Shown piece after piece: positions 1 through 9,317 of a stretch of DNA of 64,000 nucleotides (within the stretch, counting starts at the first letter, position 1; each line of letters begins with the position of its first letter). This stretch comes from Aquamicrobium lusatiense (GTDB lineage Bacteria > Pseudomonadota > Alphaproteobacteria > Rhizobiales > Rhizobiaceae): positions 2,003,631-2,067,630 of the forward strand of contig NZ_JACHEU010000001.1 in assembly GCF_014201615.1 (NCBI RefSeq), in the 5' to 3' direction. A program made the translations under genes and the position numbers. The notes below the pieces were generated by a model, which made no database searches, was not told the origin of the DNA, and saw nothing but the letters and a program-made list of their open reading frames with translations.

Positions 1-16
1 CTCCTCTCGGAAAAGG

Positions 17-811
17 TCAATGCGGTTTTGTGCCCTTGGGCAAACCGGATGAAACAAGCACCGGGCCGGCGGGGCGCGGCGGTTCGTTCTCGTTCATGAT
101 GCCGAGGCGGCGGGCCACTTCCTGATAGGCTTCGACGAGGCCGCCCATGTCGCGGCGGAAACGGTCCTTGTCGAGCTTGTCCTGAGTGGCGACATCCCAC
201 AGTCGGCAGGAGTCCGGCGAAATCTCGTCAGCGACGACGATACGCATCATGTCGCCCTCGAACAGACGTCCGCATTCCATCTTGAAGTCGACGAGCTGGA
301 TGCCGACGCCGAGGAACAGGCCGGAGAGGAAGTCGTTGACGCGGATGGCGAGCGCCATGATGTCGTCGATTTCCTGCGGGCTTGCCCACCCGAAAGCGGT
401 GATGTGCTCTTCCGAGACCATCGGGTCGTCCAGCGCATCGGCCTTGTAGTAGAACTCGATGATCGAGCGCGGCAGCACAGTGCCTTCATCGATGCCGAGG
501 CGCTTGGCCAGCGAGCCGGCGGCAACGTTGCGCACCACCACTTCAAGGGGGATGATCTCCACTTCCTTGATGAGCTGTTCACGCATGTTCAGCCGGCGGA
601 TAAAATGGGTCGGGATGCCCATGCGGTTCAGATGGGTGAAGATGTGCTCGGAAATGCGGTTGTTGAGCACACCCTTGCCATCCACAACTTCGTGCTTCTT
701 GGCGTTGAAGGCGGTGGCGTCGTCCTTGAAGAACTGGATCAGGGTGCCAGGCTCAGGTCCTTCATAGAGAATCTTGGCCTTGCCTTCATAGATGCGGCGG
801 CGTGACTTCAT
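17..811 (-). CDS. purC: phosphoribosylaminoimidazole-succinocarboxamide synthase
   Basis: SAICAR synthetase, a cytosolic enzyme of de novo purine synthesis that joins CAIR and aspartate with ATP. The 264-residue product has the family N-terminus ([14 protein letters not shown]) and the conserved [11 protein letters not shown] stretch, and its length fits the family. The reading frame stays open 23 codons further upstream, but the ATG at 811 puts the family N-terminus at residue 1 and the extra residues are low-complexity, so I chose 811. It is transcribed leftward; in related genomes purS and purQ follow, which would lie beyond the left edge. It is divergent from the ATPase-inhibitor gene at 1092. 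Identification is secure; the start is probable. Confidence 0.95.
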   Translation of the reverse strand: MKSRRRIYEGKAKILYEGPEPGTLIQFFKDDATAFNAKKHEVVDGKGVLNNRISEHIFTHLNRMGIPTHFIRRLNMREQLIKEVEIIPLEVVVRNVAAGSLAKRLGIDEGTVLPRSIIEFYYKADALDDPMVSEEHITAFGWASPQEIDDIMALAIRVNDFLSGLFLGVGIQLVDFKMECGRLFEGDMMRIVVADEISPDSCRLWDVATQDKLDKDRFRRDMGGLVEAYQEVARRLGIMNENEPPRPAGPVLVSSGLPKGTKPH

Positions 812-1091
812 CGCGGTGTTTTCTCTGGTTCGAAGGGAGGGCCACGGCGACCATCCCTTTACAGGCCGCTGTTGCGGCAACCATGGGGCTCAGCCGGGTC
901 TCTAGCGCAAACGAACCGTTTGCTCAATTGGAATCGCGGACATGCACCGCTTTCGACAGCTGTTGAGGCACATGCGGCCGGATCGCGCCATGCAAGATCG
1001 CATATTGACCGCCCGGCAGCCTTTTGGTTTGTGGGTTGTGAGCCCATATTGCATGGGCAATTCGAATCGCTTGCAGCCGGAGATTAAGGCC

Positions 1092-1412
1092 ATGACCAAT
1101 ATGAAGGACCGTCAGGAGGGCTTCGAGCGCAAGTTCGCGCTGGACGAAGAGCAGAAATTCCGGGCAATCGCCCGCCGCAACAAGCTTCTGGGCCTCTGGG
1201 CCGCCGAAAAGCTCGGCAAGAGCGGCGCCGATGCGGAAGCCTACGCCACGGAAGTGGTGCAGGCCGATTTCGAGGAAGCAGGCGACGAGGACGTATTCCG
1301 CAAGGTGCGCAAGGATTTCGACGCCGCCGGTGTCGCACAGTCCGACCACCAGATCCGCCGTACCATGGAAGAATTGCTGGCGACTGCCGCCGAGCAGGTC
1401 AAGAACGGCTGA
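1092..1412 (+). CDS. DUF1476 protein, zeta-type F1-ATPase inhibitor
   Basis: A 106-residue, highly charged, mostly helical protein with no signal peptide. It fits DUF1476, whose Paracoccus denitrificans member is the zeta subunit that blocks ATP hydrolysis by the F1Fo-ATP synthase in alphaproteobacteria. The N-terminal part (DRQEGFERKFALDEEQKF) is the inhibitory segment in that family and a four-helix bundle follows. The ATG at 1092 is preceded by GGAG eight to eleven bases upstream; an upstream in-frame extension to 942 is unlikely. Placement beside purC is typical of this order. Function is inferred from the family. A stem-loop terminator follows at 1477. Confidence 0.88.
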   Translation: MTNMKDRQEGFERKFALDEEQKFRAIARRNKLLGLWAAEKLGKSGADAEAYATEVVQADFEEAGDEDVFRKVRKDFDAAGVAQSDHQIRRTMEELLATAAEQVKNG

Positions 1413-1432
1413 GGCAGCGGTGTTGCGCGAGG

Positions 1433-1471
1433 TTTTTCAGCTTCGCTGCACGCCTGATCAAGGCTGAAAAA
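1433..1471 (+). repeat. 9-base inverted repeat before the terminator
   Basis: TTTTTCAGC (1433-1441) is the exact reverse complement of GCTGAAAAA (1463-1471), with a 21-base spacer. It sits between the ATPase-inhibitor stop codon and the strong terminator at 1477. It may form a first 3'-UTR hairpin; function is unknown. Confidence 0.4.
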
Positions 1472-1476
1472 TGGAG

Positions 1477-1503
1477 CCGCCCGGTTAGTCCGGGCGGTTT
1501 TTC
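1477..1503 (+). terminator. intrinsic terminator after the ATPase-inhibitor gene
   Basis: A perfect 8-bp stem, CCGCCCGG (1477-1484) with CCGGGCGG (1490-1497), has a 5-base loop and is followed by five T. This is a canonical rho-independent terminator on the + strand. Confidence 0.85.
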
Positions 1504-1556
1504 GTTTAAAAGACAGAAGGTTCCCGTCTTTTCCGGAATCAGATTGCGAGAAAAAC

Positions 1557-2333
1557 ATGTCGCTCAAACAACGCCTTGAATCCGATGCGGTGGTGTTCAC
1601 AAGCTGGTCCGGCGTGCCTGATGCTCTGACCGTCGAGATCATGGCGGCGCAGGGGTTCGATGCCGTCACGCTCGACATGCAGCATGGCGGCCATAATGAA
1701 GACAGCGTTCTGCGCTGCCTCGTTCCGGTTCTCTCCGCGGGAAAGGCTGCAATCGTGCGCGTGCCGGTGGGCCGCTTCGACATGGCCAGCCGTGCGCTCG
1801 ATTTTGGAGCCGAAGCGGTCATCGCGCCGATGATCAACTCGGTGGGGGATGCGCGGGCATTCGCCGCCGCCATGAAGTACCCACCGCTGGGCGGGCGCTC
1901 ATGGGGCCCGACCTATGCCTTTCCGCGCCACGGGCAGGGCGATCATCAGCAATGGCTGCGGACGAGCAACGAACGCACGCTGTCCTTCGCCATGATCGAG
2001 ACGCGCGAGGCGCTGGATGCTCTGGATGGCATTCTGGCCACGCCGGGTATCGACGCCATATTTCTCGGGCCCGGCGATTTCTCGATCGCGTGGACCGAAG
2101 GCCGTCAGGTCGACTCGACGCTTGAGGCGATCATGGAAACCGTGGCTTCGGTGGCGAAGCGGGCGAGGGCGGCCGGCAAGCACGCAGGCATCTATGTCAC
2201 CGATCCGGCAATTGCCGGCCGTTTCGTGGATATGGGCTACCGCCTGCTGGCCACGGGATCGGAGCACCAGCTCATTGCGCAGGGAGCCGCCGGCTTGCTG
2301 TCGAGCCTGAAGCAGTCCGTCGGTTCCAGATAG
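1557..2333 (+). CDS. HpcH/HpaI family aldolase
   Basis: Class II, metal-dependent aldolase of the HpcH/HpaI family (258 aa), which cleaves or forms pyruvate-containing 2-keto-3-deoxy acids. Family landmarks are visible: the strand-end H in DMQHGGH, the substrate-binding R in VRVP, the metal ligands E in IET and D in GPGDFS, and the KYPPLGGRSWGP loop. HpaI-type enzymes usually have an E before the histidine (DxEH); here it is Q, so the substrate may differ from 4-hydroxy-2-oxoheptanedioate. No sugar-acid or aromatic catabolic genes lie beside it, so the natural substrate cannot be assigned. Confidence 0.88.
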   Translation: MSLKQRLESDAVVFTSWSGVPDALTVEIMAAQGFDAVTLDMQHGGHNEDSVLRCLVPVLSAGKAAIVRVPVGRFDMASRALDFGAEAVIAPMINSVGDARAFAAAMKYPPLGGRSWGPTYAFPRHGQGDHQQWLRTSNERTLSFAMIETREALDALDGILATPGIDAIFLGPGDFSIAWTEGRQVDSTLEAIMETVASVAKRARAAGKHAGIYVTDPAIAGRFVDMGYRLLATGSEHQLIAQGAAGLLSSLKQSVGSR

Positions 2334-2339
2334 GGCGCC

Positions 2340-2888
2340 TTAAAGGCGGCTCATGAAGTGGGCAAAGGTCATTGATCCTTCCGGCCATGGACCATGACCG
2401 GAATCGGCATTGATGTGGCCGGATTCCCCTGCATCGATGAACAGCGAGCCCCAGGCCGAGGCGATGTCTTCCGCCACCTCGAAAGCGCAGTAAGGATCAT
2501 TGCGGCTGGCTATCGTGATCGAGGGGAAGGGCAGCGGATCGCGGGGATACGGGCCGAAGGTCATCAGATGCCTGGGCCTGATTGCGGGATTGGCGACATC
2601 CGGCGGCGCGACCAGAAACGCGCCTGCCACCGGCTTATTGAAAAGCGGCAGCGCATGCATGACCGTGGGCACGCCGAGCGAATGGGCGACAAGCACGACC
2701 GGCTTTTCAGCCGCGTTGACCGCGTTGGCGAGCGTCGCCGTCCAGTCCTCGCGCACGGGTTTCGACCATTCCGCCTGCTCCACGCGGCGCGCGCTCGACA
2801 GCCTGGCTTCCCAACGGGATTGCCAGTGATCGGGGCCGGAATTGGTGTAGCCGGGAACGATGAGGAGTTCTGCGTCTTTGACTTTCAT
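2340..2888 (-). CDS. RBBP9/YdeN family alpha/beta-hydrolase
   Basis: Small (182 aa) cytosolic serine hydrolase of the RBBP9/YdeN type. The N-terminus LLIVPGYTNSGPDHWQ is the family signature. The nucleophile is S in VAHSLG, the acid is D in ASRNDPY, and H in GHINADSGHG completes the triad. Substrates of the family are poorly known. The ATG at 2888 starts at the family N-terminus; another in-frame ATG at 2897 is possible, and neither has a strong ribosome-binding site. It converges on the aldolase, with only six bases between the two stop codons. Confidence 0.85.
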   Translation of the reverse strand: MKVKDAELLIVPGYTNSGPDHWQSRWEARLSSARRVEQAEWSKPVREDWTATLANAVNAAEKPVVLVAHSLGVPTVMHALPLFNKPVAGAFLVAPPDVANPAIRPRHLMTFGPYPRDPLPFPSITIASRNDPYCAFEVAEDIASAWGSLFIDAGESGHINADSGHGPWPEGSMTFAHFMSRL

Positions 2889-2972
2889 GGGCCGCATGTA
2901 GCGATGCTGTTTTGCCGGTGCAAGCCCGGTACAGCCCCGGTACAGCCCACGGCGCAAAGCGGTTGCCGTGGC

Positions 2973-3446
2973 TCAAAGCTCCATATGCACGATCTCGATC
3001 GGATCGCCGCCGAGCCCATGTGAGAAAAACCCTCGTCCCACGGGGCGAAACCCTTGGCTCCTATAGAAACCCTCTGCATTGATCGTGGATTCAATGCGGA
3101 TGGGGCCTTCATGGTCGCGCCGCGCATTTTCCACTCCGATCTCCAGAAGACGCTTGCCGAGCCCGTAACCGGCCACCCGTTCCAGAATGAACAGGCGTGT
3201 CACCTCGCCGGGTTCGGCATCGACGAAGCCCACGATCTCACCCTCGAGTTCGGCAACGACCATGCGTCCCTGAGCGATGAGCTGTTCATAATAGTGCGGC
3301 GTGCGTGCGCCCATCCACCCCTCGATCTGCTCCGCTGAGTAGTGGTCCCTTGCCAGAGCGCGTACGGAAAGCCGGGTGACCTCGAAGACGGCAGCGCCGT
3401 CGCCTGTACGGGCGGGACGCAGATGGGGAGAGGGATTTGCACTCAT
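2973..3446 (-). CDS. GNAT family N-acetyltransferase
   Basis: A 157-residue GCN5-related acetyltransferase that would transfer acetyl from acetyl-CoA to an unknown amine. The acetyl-CoA-binding motif A region is seen as the strand VTRLFILERVAGYGLGKRLL (RxxGxGK type), followed by a C-terminal NAEGFYRSQGFRPVG segment typical of these enzymes. The start could be the ATG at 3461 or 3446; neither has a good ribosome-binding site and I chose the one nearest the fold. It lies upstream of the serine hydrolase on the same strand, separated by 84 bases, so co-transcription is possible. Confidence 0.82.
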   Translation of the reverse strand: MSANPSPHLRPARTGDGAAVFEVTRLSVRALARDHYSAEQIEGWMGARTPHYYEQLIAQGRMVVAELEGEIVGFVDAEPGEVTRLFILERVAGYGLGKRLLEIGVENARRDHEGPIRIESTINAEGFYRSQGFRPVGRGFFSHGLGGDPIEIVHMEL

Positions 3447-3651
3447 GGGGAATGGTCTCATCTGGAAGGAAGAAATTCATCTTAACATGAGGAAGACCCC
3501 GGGGTCAGGCATACTGGCTTCTGGCACAAGCAGCCGGTCGATCAGCAATAATTGTTATCGGAAAAGTGAACGAAATGTTCGATATCTGCATTATTGTATG
3601 AACAACATCGTTGAACGATATTGAGGCTGAAAAATCGTGCCGGAGGTTCCC

Positions 3652-4563
3652 TTGAAACTGACACGACGCAGCTTTGCCGGTGCGGCCGCCGTCCTGCCCT
3701 TCATGGCTGGAGCGGGCGGAGCGCAGGCGCCCCGAATGGAGACAACAATGAGTGGACTTCCCTTTGCCGCCACGACACCGGTAAGCGTTTCCCGCGTCGG
3801 CCTGCGCGCTCGCGATGCCGAAGCGCTGGCCGCCTATTACCGCACGATCGTCGGCCTGCAGGAACTGTCGCGGGACGGAGAGACGATCACGCTCGGTGCC
3901 GCTGGCCGGCCTTTGCTGGTGATCGAATCTGACAAGTCAGCAAAACCCGACGATCCGCGTTCGGCGGGCCTGTTCCACACGGCCTTTCTGTTGCCTTCAC
4001 GCGCCGATCTCGGGCGCTGGATCAACCATGCCATAGGCGACAAGATCAGGATCGACGGCGCCTCCGACCACATCGTGTCCGAGGCCCTCTACCTGACCGA
4101 TCCGGAAGGCAATGGCATTGAAATCTACGCCGACCGCCCGCATGAGGGCTGGAAATGGCAGAACGGGCAGGTGGAGATGGCCACCGCGCGCATGGATGTC
4201 GAGGGCGTCATCGGTTCCGTCCCCGCCGGCGATGCCGGCTGGCACGGCGCGCCTGAAAATACGGTTGTCGGCCATGTCCATCTGCGCGTCGGCGATCCGT
4301 CGCAGGCGGAGAACTGGTGGCAGAAGGAGTTCGGGTTCGACACCGTGGCGCACTATGGCGACAAGGCCGTCTTCATGTCGTCCGGCGGCTATCATCACCA
4401 CATCGCCGGCAACATCTGGCAGAGCCCCGGCGCAGGGCGGCGCGACCCCGGCCGCAGCGGCCTGTCATGGGTGGAGATGCGGTCGTCGCAAGCCTCCGCC
4501 GAGACCAGCCGCGAGGATCCTTGGGGCACTCTGATCCGCACCGTTCCCGGCAAGGCGGCGTAA
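3652..4563 (+). CDS. Tat-type VOC superfamily protein (CatE-like)
   Basis: Two vicinal-oxygen-chelate (glyoxalase/extradiol-dioxygenase) modules in about 303 residues: one near residues 45-130 ending GNGIEIYADRP, the other near 205-275 with VGHVHLRV and the His-rich GYHHHIAG. The arrangement matches the CatE-like catechol-2,3-dioxygenase group, but the reaction is unknown. The frame opens with a twin-arginine-like leader, TRRSFAG, then a hydrophobic stretch ending AGGAQA. A TTG at 3652 has GGAGG five bases upstream and begins exactly at this leader. Other candidates are a GTG at 3637, or the ATG at 3748 (MSGLPFAATTP), which would give a cytosolic protein. The leader is unusual for this family. 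Confidence 0.75.
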   Translation: MKLTRRSFAGAAAVLPFMAGAGGAQAPRMETTMSGLPFAATTPVSVSRVGLRARDAEALAAYYRTIVGLQELSRDGETITLGAAGRPLLVIESDKSAKPDDPRSAGLFHTAFLLPSRADLGRWINHAIGDKIRIDGASDHIVSEALYLTDPEGNGIEIYADRPHEGWKWQNGQVEMATARMDVEGVIGSVPAGDAGWHGAPENTVVGHVHLRVGDPSQAENWWQKEFGFDTVAHYGDKAVFMSSGGYHHHIAGNIWQSPGAGRRDPGRSGLSWVEMRSSQASAETSREDPWGTLIRTVPGKAA

Positions 4564-4614
4564 ATACCATAACCTGCCGTCGCGAAGTTCTTACCCGCGC
4601 GGCGGCAGATAAAG

Positions 4615-5247
4615 TTACCGCCGTGCTTCGGTGGCCATCCTCACCGCCAGCGCAGCCAGAACGGTGCCCATAACCCAGCGCTGGAGAACGGCGAAGGACG
4701 GGCGCCGCACGAGAAAGAGCGCGATCGTGCCGGCCGATATGGCAATCATCGCATTGACGATGACGCTGATGGCAATCTGTGTCGTGCCAAGGACGAGAGC
4801 CTGCGCAAGCAGGTTTCCGTTTGACGGATCGATGAACTGCGGCAGCAAGGACAGATACATGACCGCGATCTTGGGATTGAGCAGGTTGGTCAGGAATCCC
4901 ATGAGGAAAAGCTTTCGGGGACTGTCTTTCGGCAGGTCCCGCACCTGAAATGGAGAGCGTCCGCCTGGGCGGAAAGCTTGCCAGGCAAGCCACAGAAGAT
5001 AGGCGGCTCCGGCGAACCGGATCGCATCATAAGCGTAAGGCACGGCCATCAGCAGCGCCGTGATGCCGAAGGCCGCGCACAGCATGTAGAACACGAAGCC
5101 GAGTGCAACGCCGCCGAGCGATATGAGCCCGGCCGTACGCCCCTGAGAGATTGAGCGCGACACCAGATAGACCATGTTCGGCCCCGGCGTGAGAACCATG
5201 CCAAGCGCGATCAGGGCGAAGGCCAGAAGATTGTTCGGATCGGGCAT
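4615..5247 (-). CDS. LysE/RhtB family amino-acid exporter
   Basis: Inner-membrane exporter of the LysE/RhtB family (210 aa). The N-terminal helix carries the family signature GMVLTPGPNMVYLVSRS, and five to six hydrophobic segments follow, with the usual FLTNLLNPK motif near residue 120. These proteins export amino acids or related metabolites; the substrate cannot be read from sequence. The gene converges on the VOC gene and diverges from the ABM gene at 5428. Single-gene unit. Confidence 0.92.
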   Translation of the reverse strand: MPDPNNLLAFALIALGMVLTPGPNMVYLVSRSISQGRTAGLISLGGVALGFVFYMLCAAFGITALLMAVPYAYDAIRFAGAAYLLWLAWQAFRPGGRSPFQVRDLPKDSPRKLFLMGFLTNLLNPKIAVMYLSLLPQFIDPSNGNLLAQALVLGTTQIAISVIVNAMIAISAGTIALFLVRRPSFAVLQRWVMGTVLAALAVRMATEARR

Positions 5248-5427
5248 CGGGATACTCCGGCGTGGGAGAGTGCCTGCCGTCAGGCTTACAGCATATTTCC
5301 GCAGTCGAACAGGTCACGTCACATTCTGCGCCCGGATGCCAACACTCCTGACATGTTCTGATCGCGCTATGTGTCAGATGAAGCGTAAGCCCGGGTACGA
5401 TTCCATTTCCGGGCAAGGAGTTGCGCC

Positions 5428-5718
5428 ATGCTCAAGGTTATCGCCGAAGACTTCATCAAGCCGGATCGAATCGGCATCGTCACACCGCTTTATGCAGAGC
5501 TGGTGGAAAAGACGCGGCAGGAACCGCTCTGCATCGCTTACGATCTGTTTGTGGACCAGAAGGATGCCGGGCATTTCGTCTTTATCGAAGAGTGGCCGGA
5601 TCGGGCGGCGCTCGATGCTCATTGCCGCAGCGAACACTTCAGGAGGCTGGTGCCGCTCATCAATCGGCACCAGCGCAGGGAAGGGACGTTCATTCTGATG
5701 GATGCGTTCGCGTCCTGA
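5428..5718 (+). CDS. ABM-domain monooxygenase-like protein
   Basis: A 96-residue dimeric ferredoxin-like-fold protein of the antibiotic biosynthesis monooxygenase (ABM/YgiN) type. Landmarks are the start LKVIAEDFIKPD, the central FVFIEEWPDRAALDAH and the SEHFRRL helix. Members range from quinol monooxygenases to proteins of unknown role; none of the neighbours gives a substrate. The start ATG has GGAG about ten bases upstream (AAGGAGTTGCGCC). It converges with purB, with an inverted repeat between the two genes. Confidence 0.85.
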   Translation: MLKVIAEDFIKPDRIGIVTPLYAELVEKTRQEPLCIAYDLFVDQKDAGHFVFIEEWPDRAALDAHCRSEHFRRLVPLINRHQRREGTFILMDAFAS

Positions 5719-5727
5719 AACTCTTGT

Positions 5728-5757
5728 CCACCTGCCCCTCGGGAGATCGGCAGGTGG
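5728..5757. terminator. stem-loop between convergent genes
   Basis: CCACCTGCC (5728-5736) pairs perfectly with GGCAGGTGG (5749-5757) around a 12-base loop. It lies between the convergent ABM gene and purB. There is no run of T on either side, so it may be a weak or rho-assisted bidirectional terminator. Confidence 0.5.
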
Positions 5758-5772
5758 TTAATCGAGGGACTT

Positions 5773-7080
<1,308 letters not shown>

Positions 7081-7171
7081 CTCAACCACCTAACTTTAAA
7101 TGTGAGTGTGCCCGCCTCCTAACAGAGTGAGCGCCGATGCTCAACGCGGGATGACCCATGCCGCCGACGAA

Positions 7172-7195
7172 AAGGCCGGACAGATGCCCGGCCTT
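7172..7195 (-). terminator. intrinsic terminator after the DUF2259 gene
   Basis: AAGGCCGG (7172-7179) and CCGGCCTT (7188-7195) form an 8-bp stem with an 8-base loop. Read leftward it is followed by TTTTCG, so it ends the transcript of the gene at 7222-7947. Confidence 0.75.
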
Positions 7196-7221
7196 CCCGT
7201 AAAAATCGATCTGCAGGATCC

Positions 7222-7947
7222 TCAGTACTTCCCGGTAACTGCCATCCAGCGATGGTCGGGGCCCTCGAAGCCGATCTTCTGAACGGCAATCAGCACGGCA
7301 TAGTGGCTGACGCTGCCCTCGCTGGCGAAGGTCTGGATTGCGCCGATCGAGTAGCCTGTCGGGCAGCCACGGCTTTGCGGTATCGACTCGTCGTCATGCA
7401 CAAGCTGGTTCCTGCCGCCATCGGTGGCGTCGATGCGCATGAGGCGGAAGCCCTGTGCCTCACCCATGCCGTGGCACTGTTCCAGCTCGCCGAAGGGTAT
7501 GGCCTCCAGACGAAATTCCAGCGGCTTGTCGATGGCCGGGAAGACGGGACGCGGATTGACCGCCATGCGCGACGGATCGGCCGAAAGCTCGGTGACGGCG
7601 TTCTGGCCGGCCGTGTAGCCGCGATTGGCCGCAAGCTCGGCCTGTTTGACGATGGCTTCGCCCTCGTCGCGCGCCTTGTCGCGTGCCGCCTGAAGTGTCG
7701 CGCTCTCGTCGTCGATGCGTACGCGCACGGGCGAACCCTTCACATAGCTGTCGGTTGCCGTGTCGATGTAATAGCGGTTGGCATAAGGAAAGCCGGAGCC
7801 GTCCTGCACCCCATATTCCTCGAAGGCGAAGATGCCTCCATTCTGGCTGAAGCCGAGAATATTCAGCTCTGCCATATCACCGGCATGGGCTGCGGTGGCA
7901 AGGGCGCCGGCAAGGATCAAGGAGGACGAAAATGTGGCGAATCGCAA
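7222..7947 (-). CDS. DUF2259-like exported protein
   Basis: An exported 241-residue protein, probably of the DUF2259 (predicted secreted protein) family. It begins with a clear signal peptide (RFATFSSSLILAGALATAAHA) and continues MAELNILGFSQNGGIFAFEEYG, typical of the family. A TTG start at 7947 has AGGAG six bases upstream and coincides with the signal-peptide start; the frame runs open further upstream without a signal. No enzymatic motif is seen. Function unknown; periplasmic location is inferred. Confidence 0.8.
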   Translation of the reverse strand: MRFATFSSSLILAGALATAAHAGDMAELNILGFSQNGGIFAFEEYGVQDGSGFPYANRYYIDTATDSYVKGSPVRVRIDDESATLQAARDKARDEGEAIVKQAELAANRGYTAGQNAVTELSADPSRMAVNPRPVFPAIDKPLEFRLEAIPFGELEQCHGMGEAQGFRLMRIDATDGGRNQLVHDDESIPQSRGCPTGYSIGAIQTFASEGSVSHYAVLIAVQKIGFEGPDHRWMAVTGKY

Positions 7948-8050
7948 GGCAGGCTCCTGTGGAATGAAAGCAGGATCATCAGCCCGTGCTTTCGCCGGAA
8001 AATCAGGCTTTATAAAGGGAAGGGGGCTGCGGACGTGGCAGGATAATTTT

Positions 8051-8239
8051 TCAGCGATCGGAAACGATGATTTTCGTGGCCCCGTTTTCGTTGAGTTCGA
8101 TGCGGATTTTCCCGTTGTCGGGCATGGGTGGCGCGCTGATGACTGTAGGCTTGTGGCTGTCCAGATTGGTGTCGGAGAGAAGTTTCTCGCCTCTCGCGGT
8201 CTTTTGCCGCTCAAGCTGATGGAAGTAGAGGGCAGACAT
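8051..8239 (-). CDS. hypothetical small protein
   Basis: A 62-residue hydrophilic protein with no signal peptide or recognisable domain. Support for coding: an ATG with GGGAGA five bases upstream, ordinary amino-acid composition, and a position between two real genes on the same strand. Its C-terminus (NGKIRIELNENGATKIIVS) looks like a short beta hairpin. I do not recognise the family. Confidence 0.55.
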   Translation of the reverse strand: MSALYFHQLERQKTARGEKLLSDTNLDSHKPTVISAPPMPDNGKIRIELNENGATKIIVSDR

Positions 8240-8315
8240 GCGGCTCTCCCGATAATGCGAGGATCAGGATAGAGACGCGGCCTCCGTGCGTCCAGCCATC
8301 ATGGGCATGGGACGC

Positions 8316-9317
8316 TCAGCTGGCCGACCACACCGGAAACGGATCGCCTTCCGCGGCCGTGGCCGCATGGACCCCACGCGCGATCGCCCGCGCCATGGTG
8401 GCGCCGGCCACGGCGCCGAGCTCGATGGCCTGTTCTGGCGAAACCGTGGTGCCGCTGCGCCCCGTCGCCAGCGCGAAGACCAGATCGCCGTCGAAGGGGG
8501 TGTGGCTTGGCCAGATCGCACGGGTGAAACCGTCATGGGCGGCGATGGCCAGCCGCTTCGCGGCGGCTTTGGTGAGGACCGCATCCGTGGCGATGATGGC
8601 GATCGTGGTCGCTGCGCCCTGCGGTTTTTCGCTGAATTTCAGGCGGATTTCGCGGGCATCCTCCGGCATCGGCGAAGGCATGCCGAGCCCACCGAACTCC
8701 TCGCCGATTTCAAAGGGCGCGGCCCAGAAGTGGCGGCTGCGCCCCACCGTCACCGATCCCAGCGGGTTGACCGCCACCAGCGCGCCGACGGTGATGCCGT
8801 TGTCGAGAACCGTCGAGGCCGAGCCCAGCCCGCCCATCAGGCCTGCGGTCATCGCGCCGGTGCCCGCACCCTGCGTGCCGATGGCGAAATCCGCGGCGGC
8901 GAGGCGGGCCGCTTCATATCCGAGTTCGCGATAGGGCGGATAGCGACCCCAGTCCTTGTCGCCGCCATTGGTGAGGTCGAACAGGATGGCGGCCGGGACG
9001 ATCGGCACGACCTGATCCTGCACGGTAAAGCCGACACCCTGTTCGCGCAGAAAGGCCTGCGTTCCGGAGGCGGCATCGAGCCCGAAGGCGGAACCACCAG
9101 CCAGCACCACGGCATTGACGGCCTCGACCGTGTTGTGCGGCTCAAGCAGATCGGTTTCGCGGGTGCCGGGTGCGCCACCCAGAACCTGCACAGCGGCCAC
9201 GGCCGGTTCGTCGCACAGCACGGCGGTGACGCCGGACCTGATGCGCAGGTCAGCGGCATTGCCGACGCGAAGCCCGGCAACATCGGTGATGAGGTTGCGC
9301 GCACCCGTGCGGAACAT
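8316..9317 (-). CDS. P1 family (S58, DmpA-like) peptidase
   Basis: A 333-residue peptidase of the S58/DmpA Ntn-hydrolase group, which includes L-aminopeptidase DmpA, beta-peptidyl aminopeptidases and the nylon hydrolase NylC. Visible landmarks are the N-terminal ITDVAGLRVGNA, the LAGGSAFGLDAASG loop and, near residue 234, ATTIAIIATDA, which by position matches the autocleavage site that frees the N-terminal nucleophile (here Thr). GTG at 9320 or ATG at 9317 can start it; GGAGG lies seven bases before the ATG. Its start overlaps the stop of the upstream binding-protein gene by one base (TGATG), so the two are translationally coupled. Confidence 0.88.
   Translation of the reverse strand: MFRTGARNLITDVAGLRVGNAADLRIRSGVTAVLCDEPAVAAVQVLGGAPGTRETDLLEPHNTVEAVNAVVLAGGSAFGLDAASGTQAFLREQGVGFTVQDQVVPIVPAAILFDLTNGGDKDWGRYPPYRELGYEAARLAAADFAIGTQGAGTGAMTAGLMGGLGSASTVLDNGITVGALVAVNPLGSVTVGRSRHFWAAPFEIGEEFGGLGMPSPMPEDAREIRLKFSEKPQGAATTIAIIATDAVLTKAAAKRLAIAAHDGFTRAIWPSHTPFDGDLVFALATGRSGTTVSPEQAIELGAVAGATMARAIARGVHAATAAEGDPFPVWSAS

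Noticed and set aside
2930..2960. Short direct repeat CCGGTACAGCCC upstream of the serine hydrolase
   Set aside because: Two 12-base copies only, in a GC-rich spot; no larger repeat or mobile-element structure.
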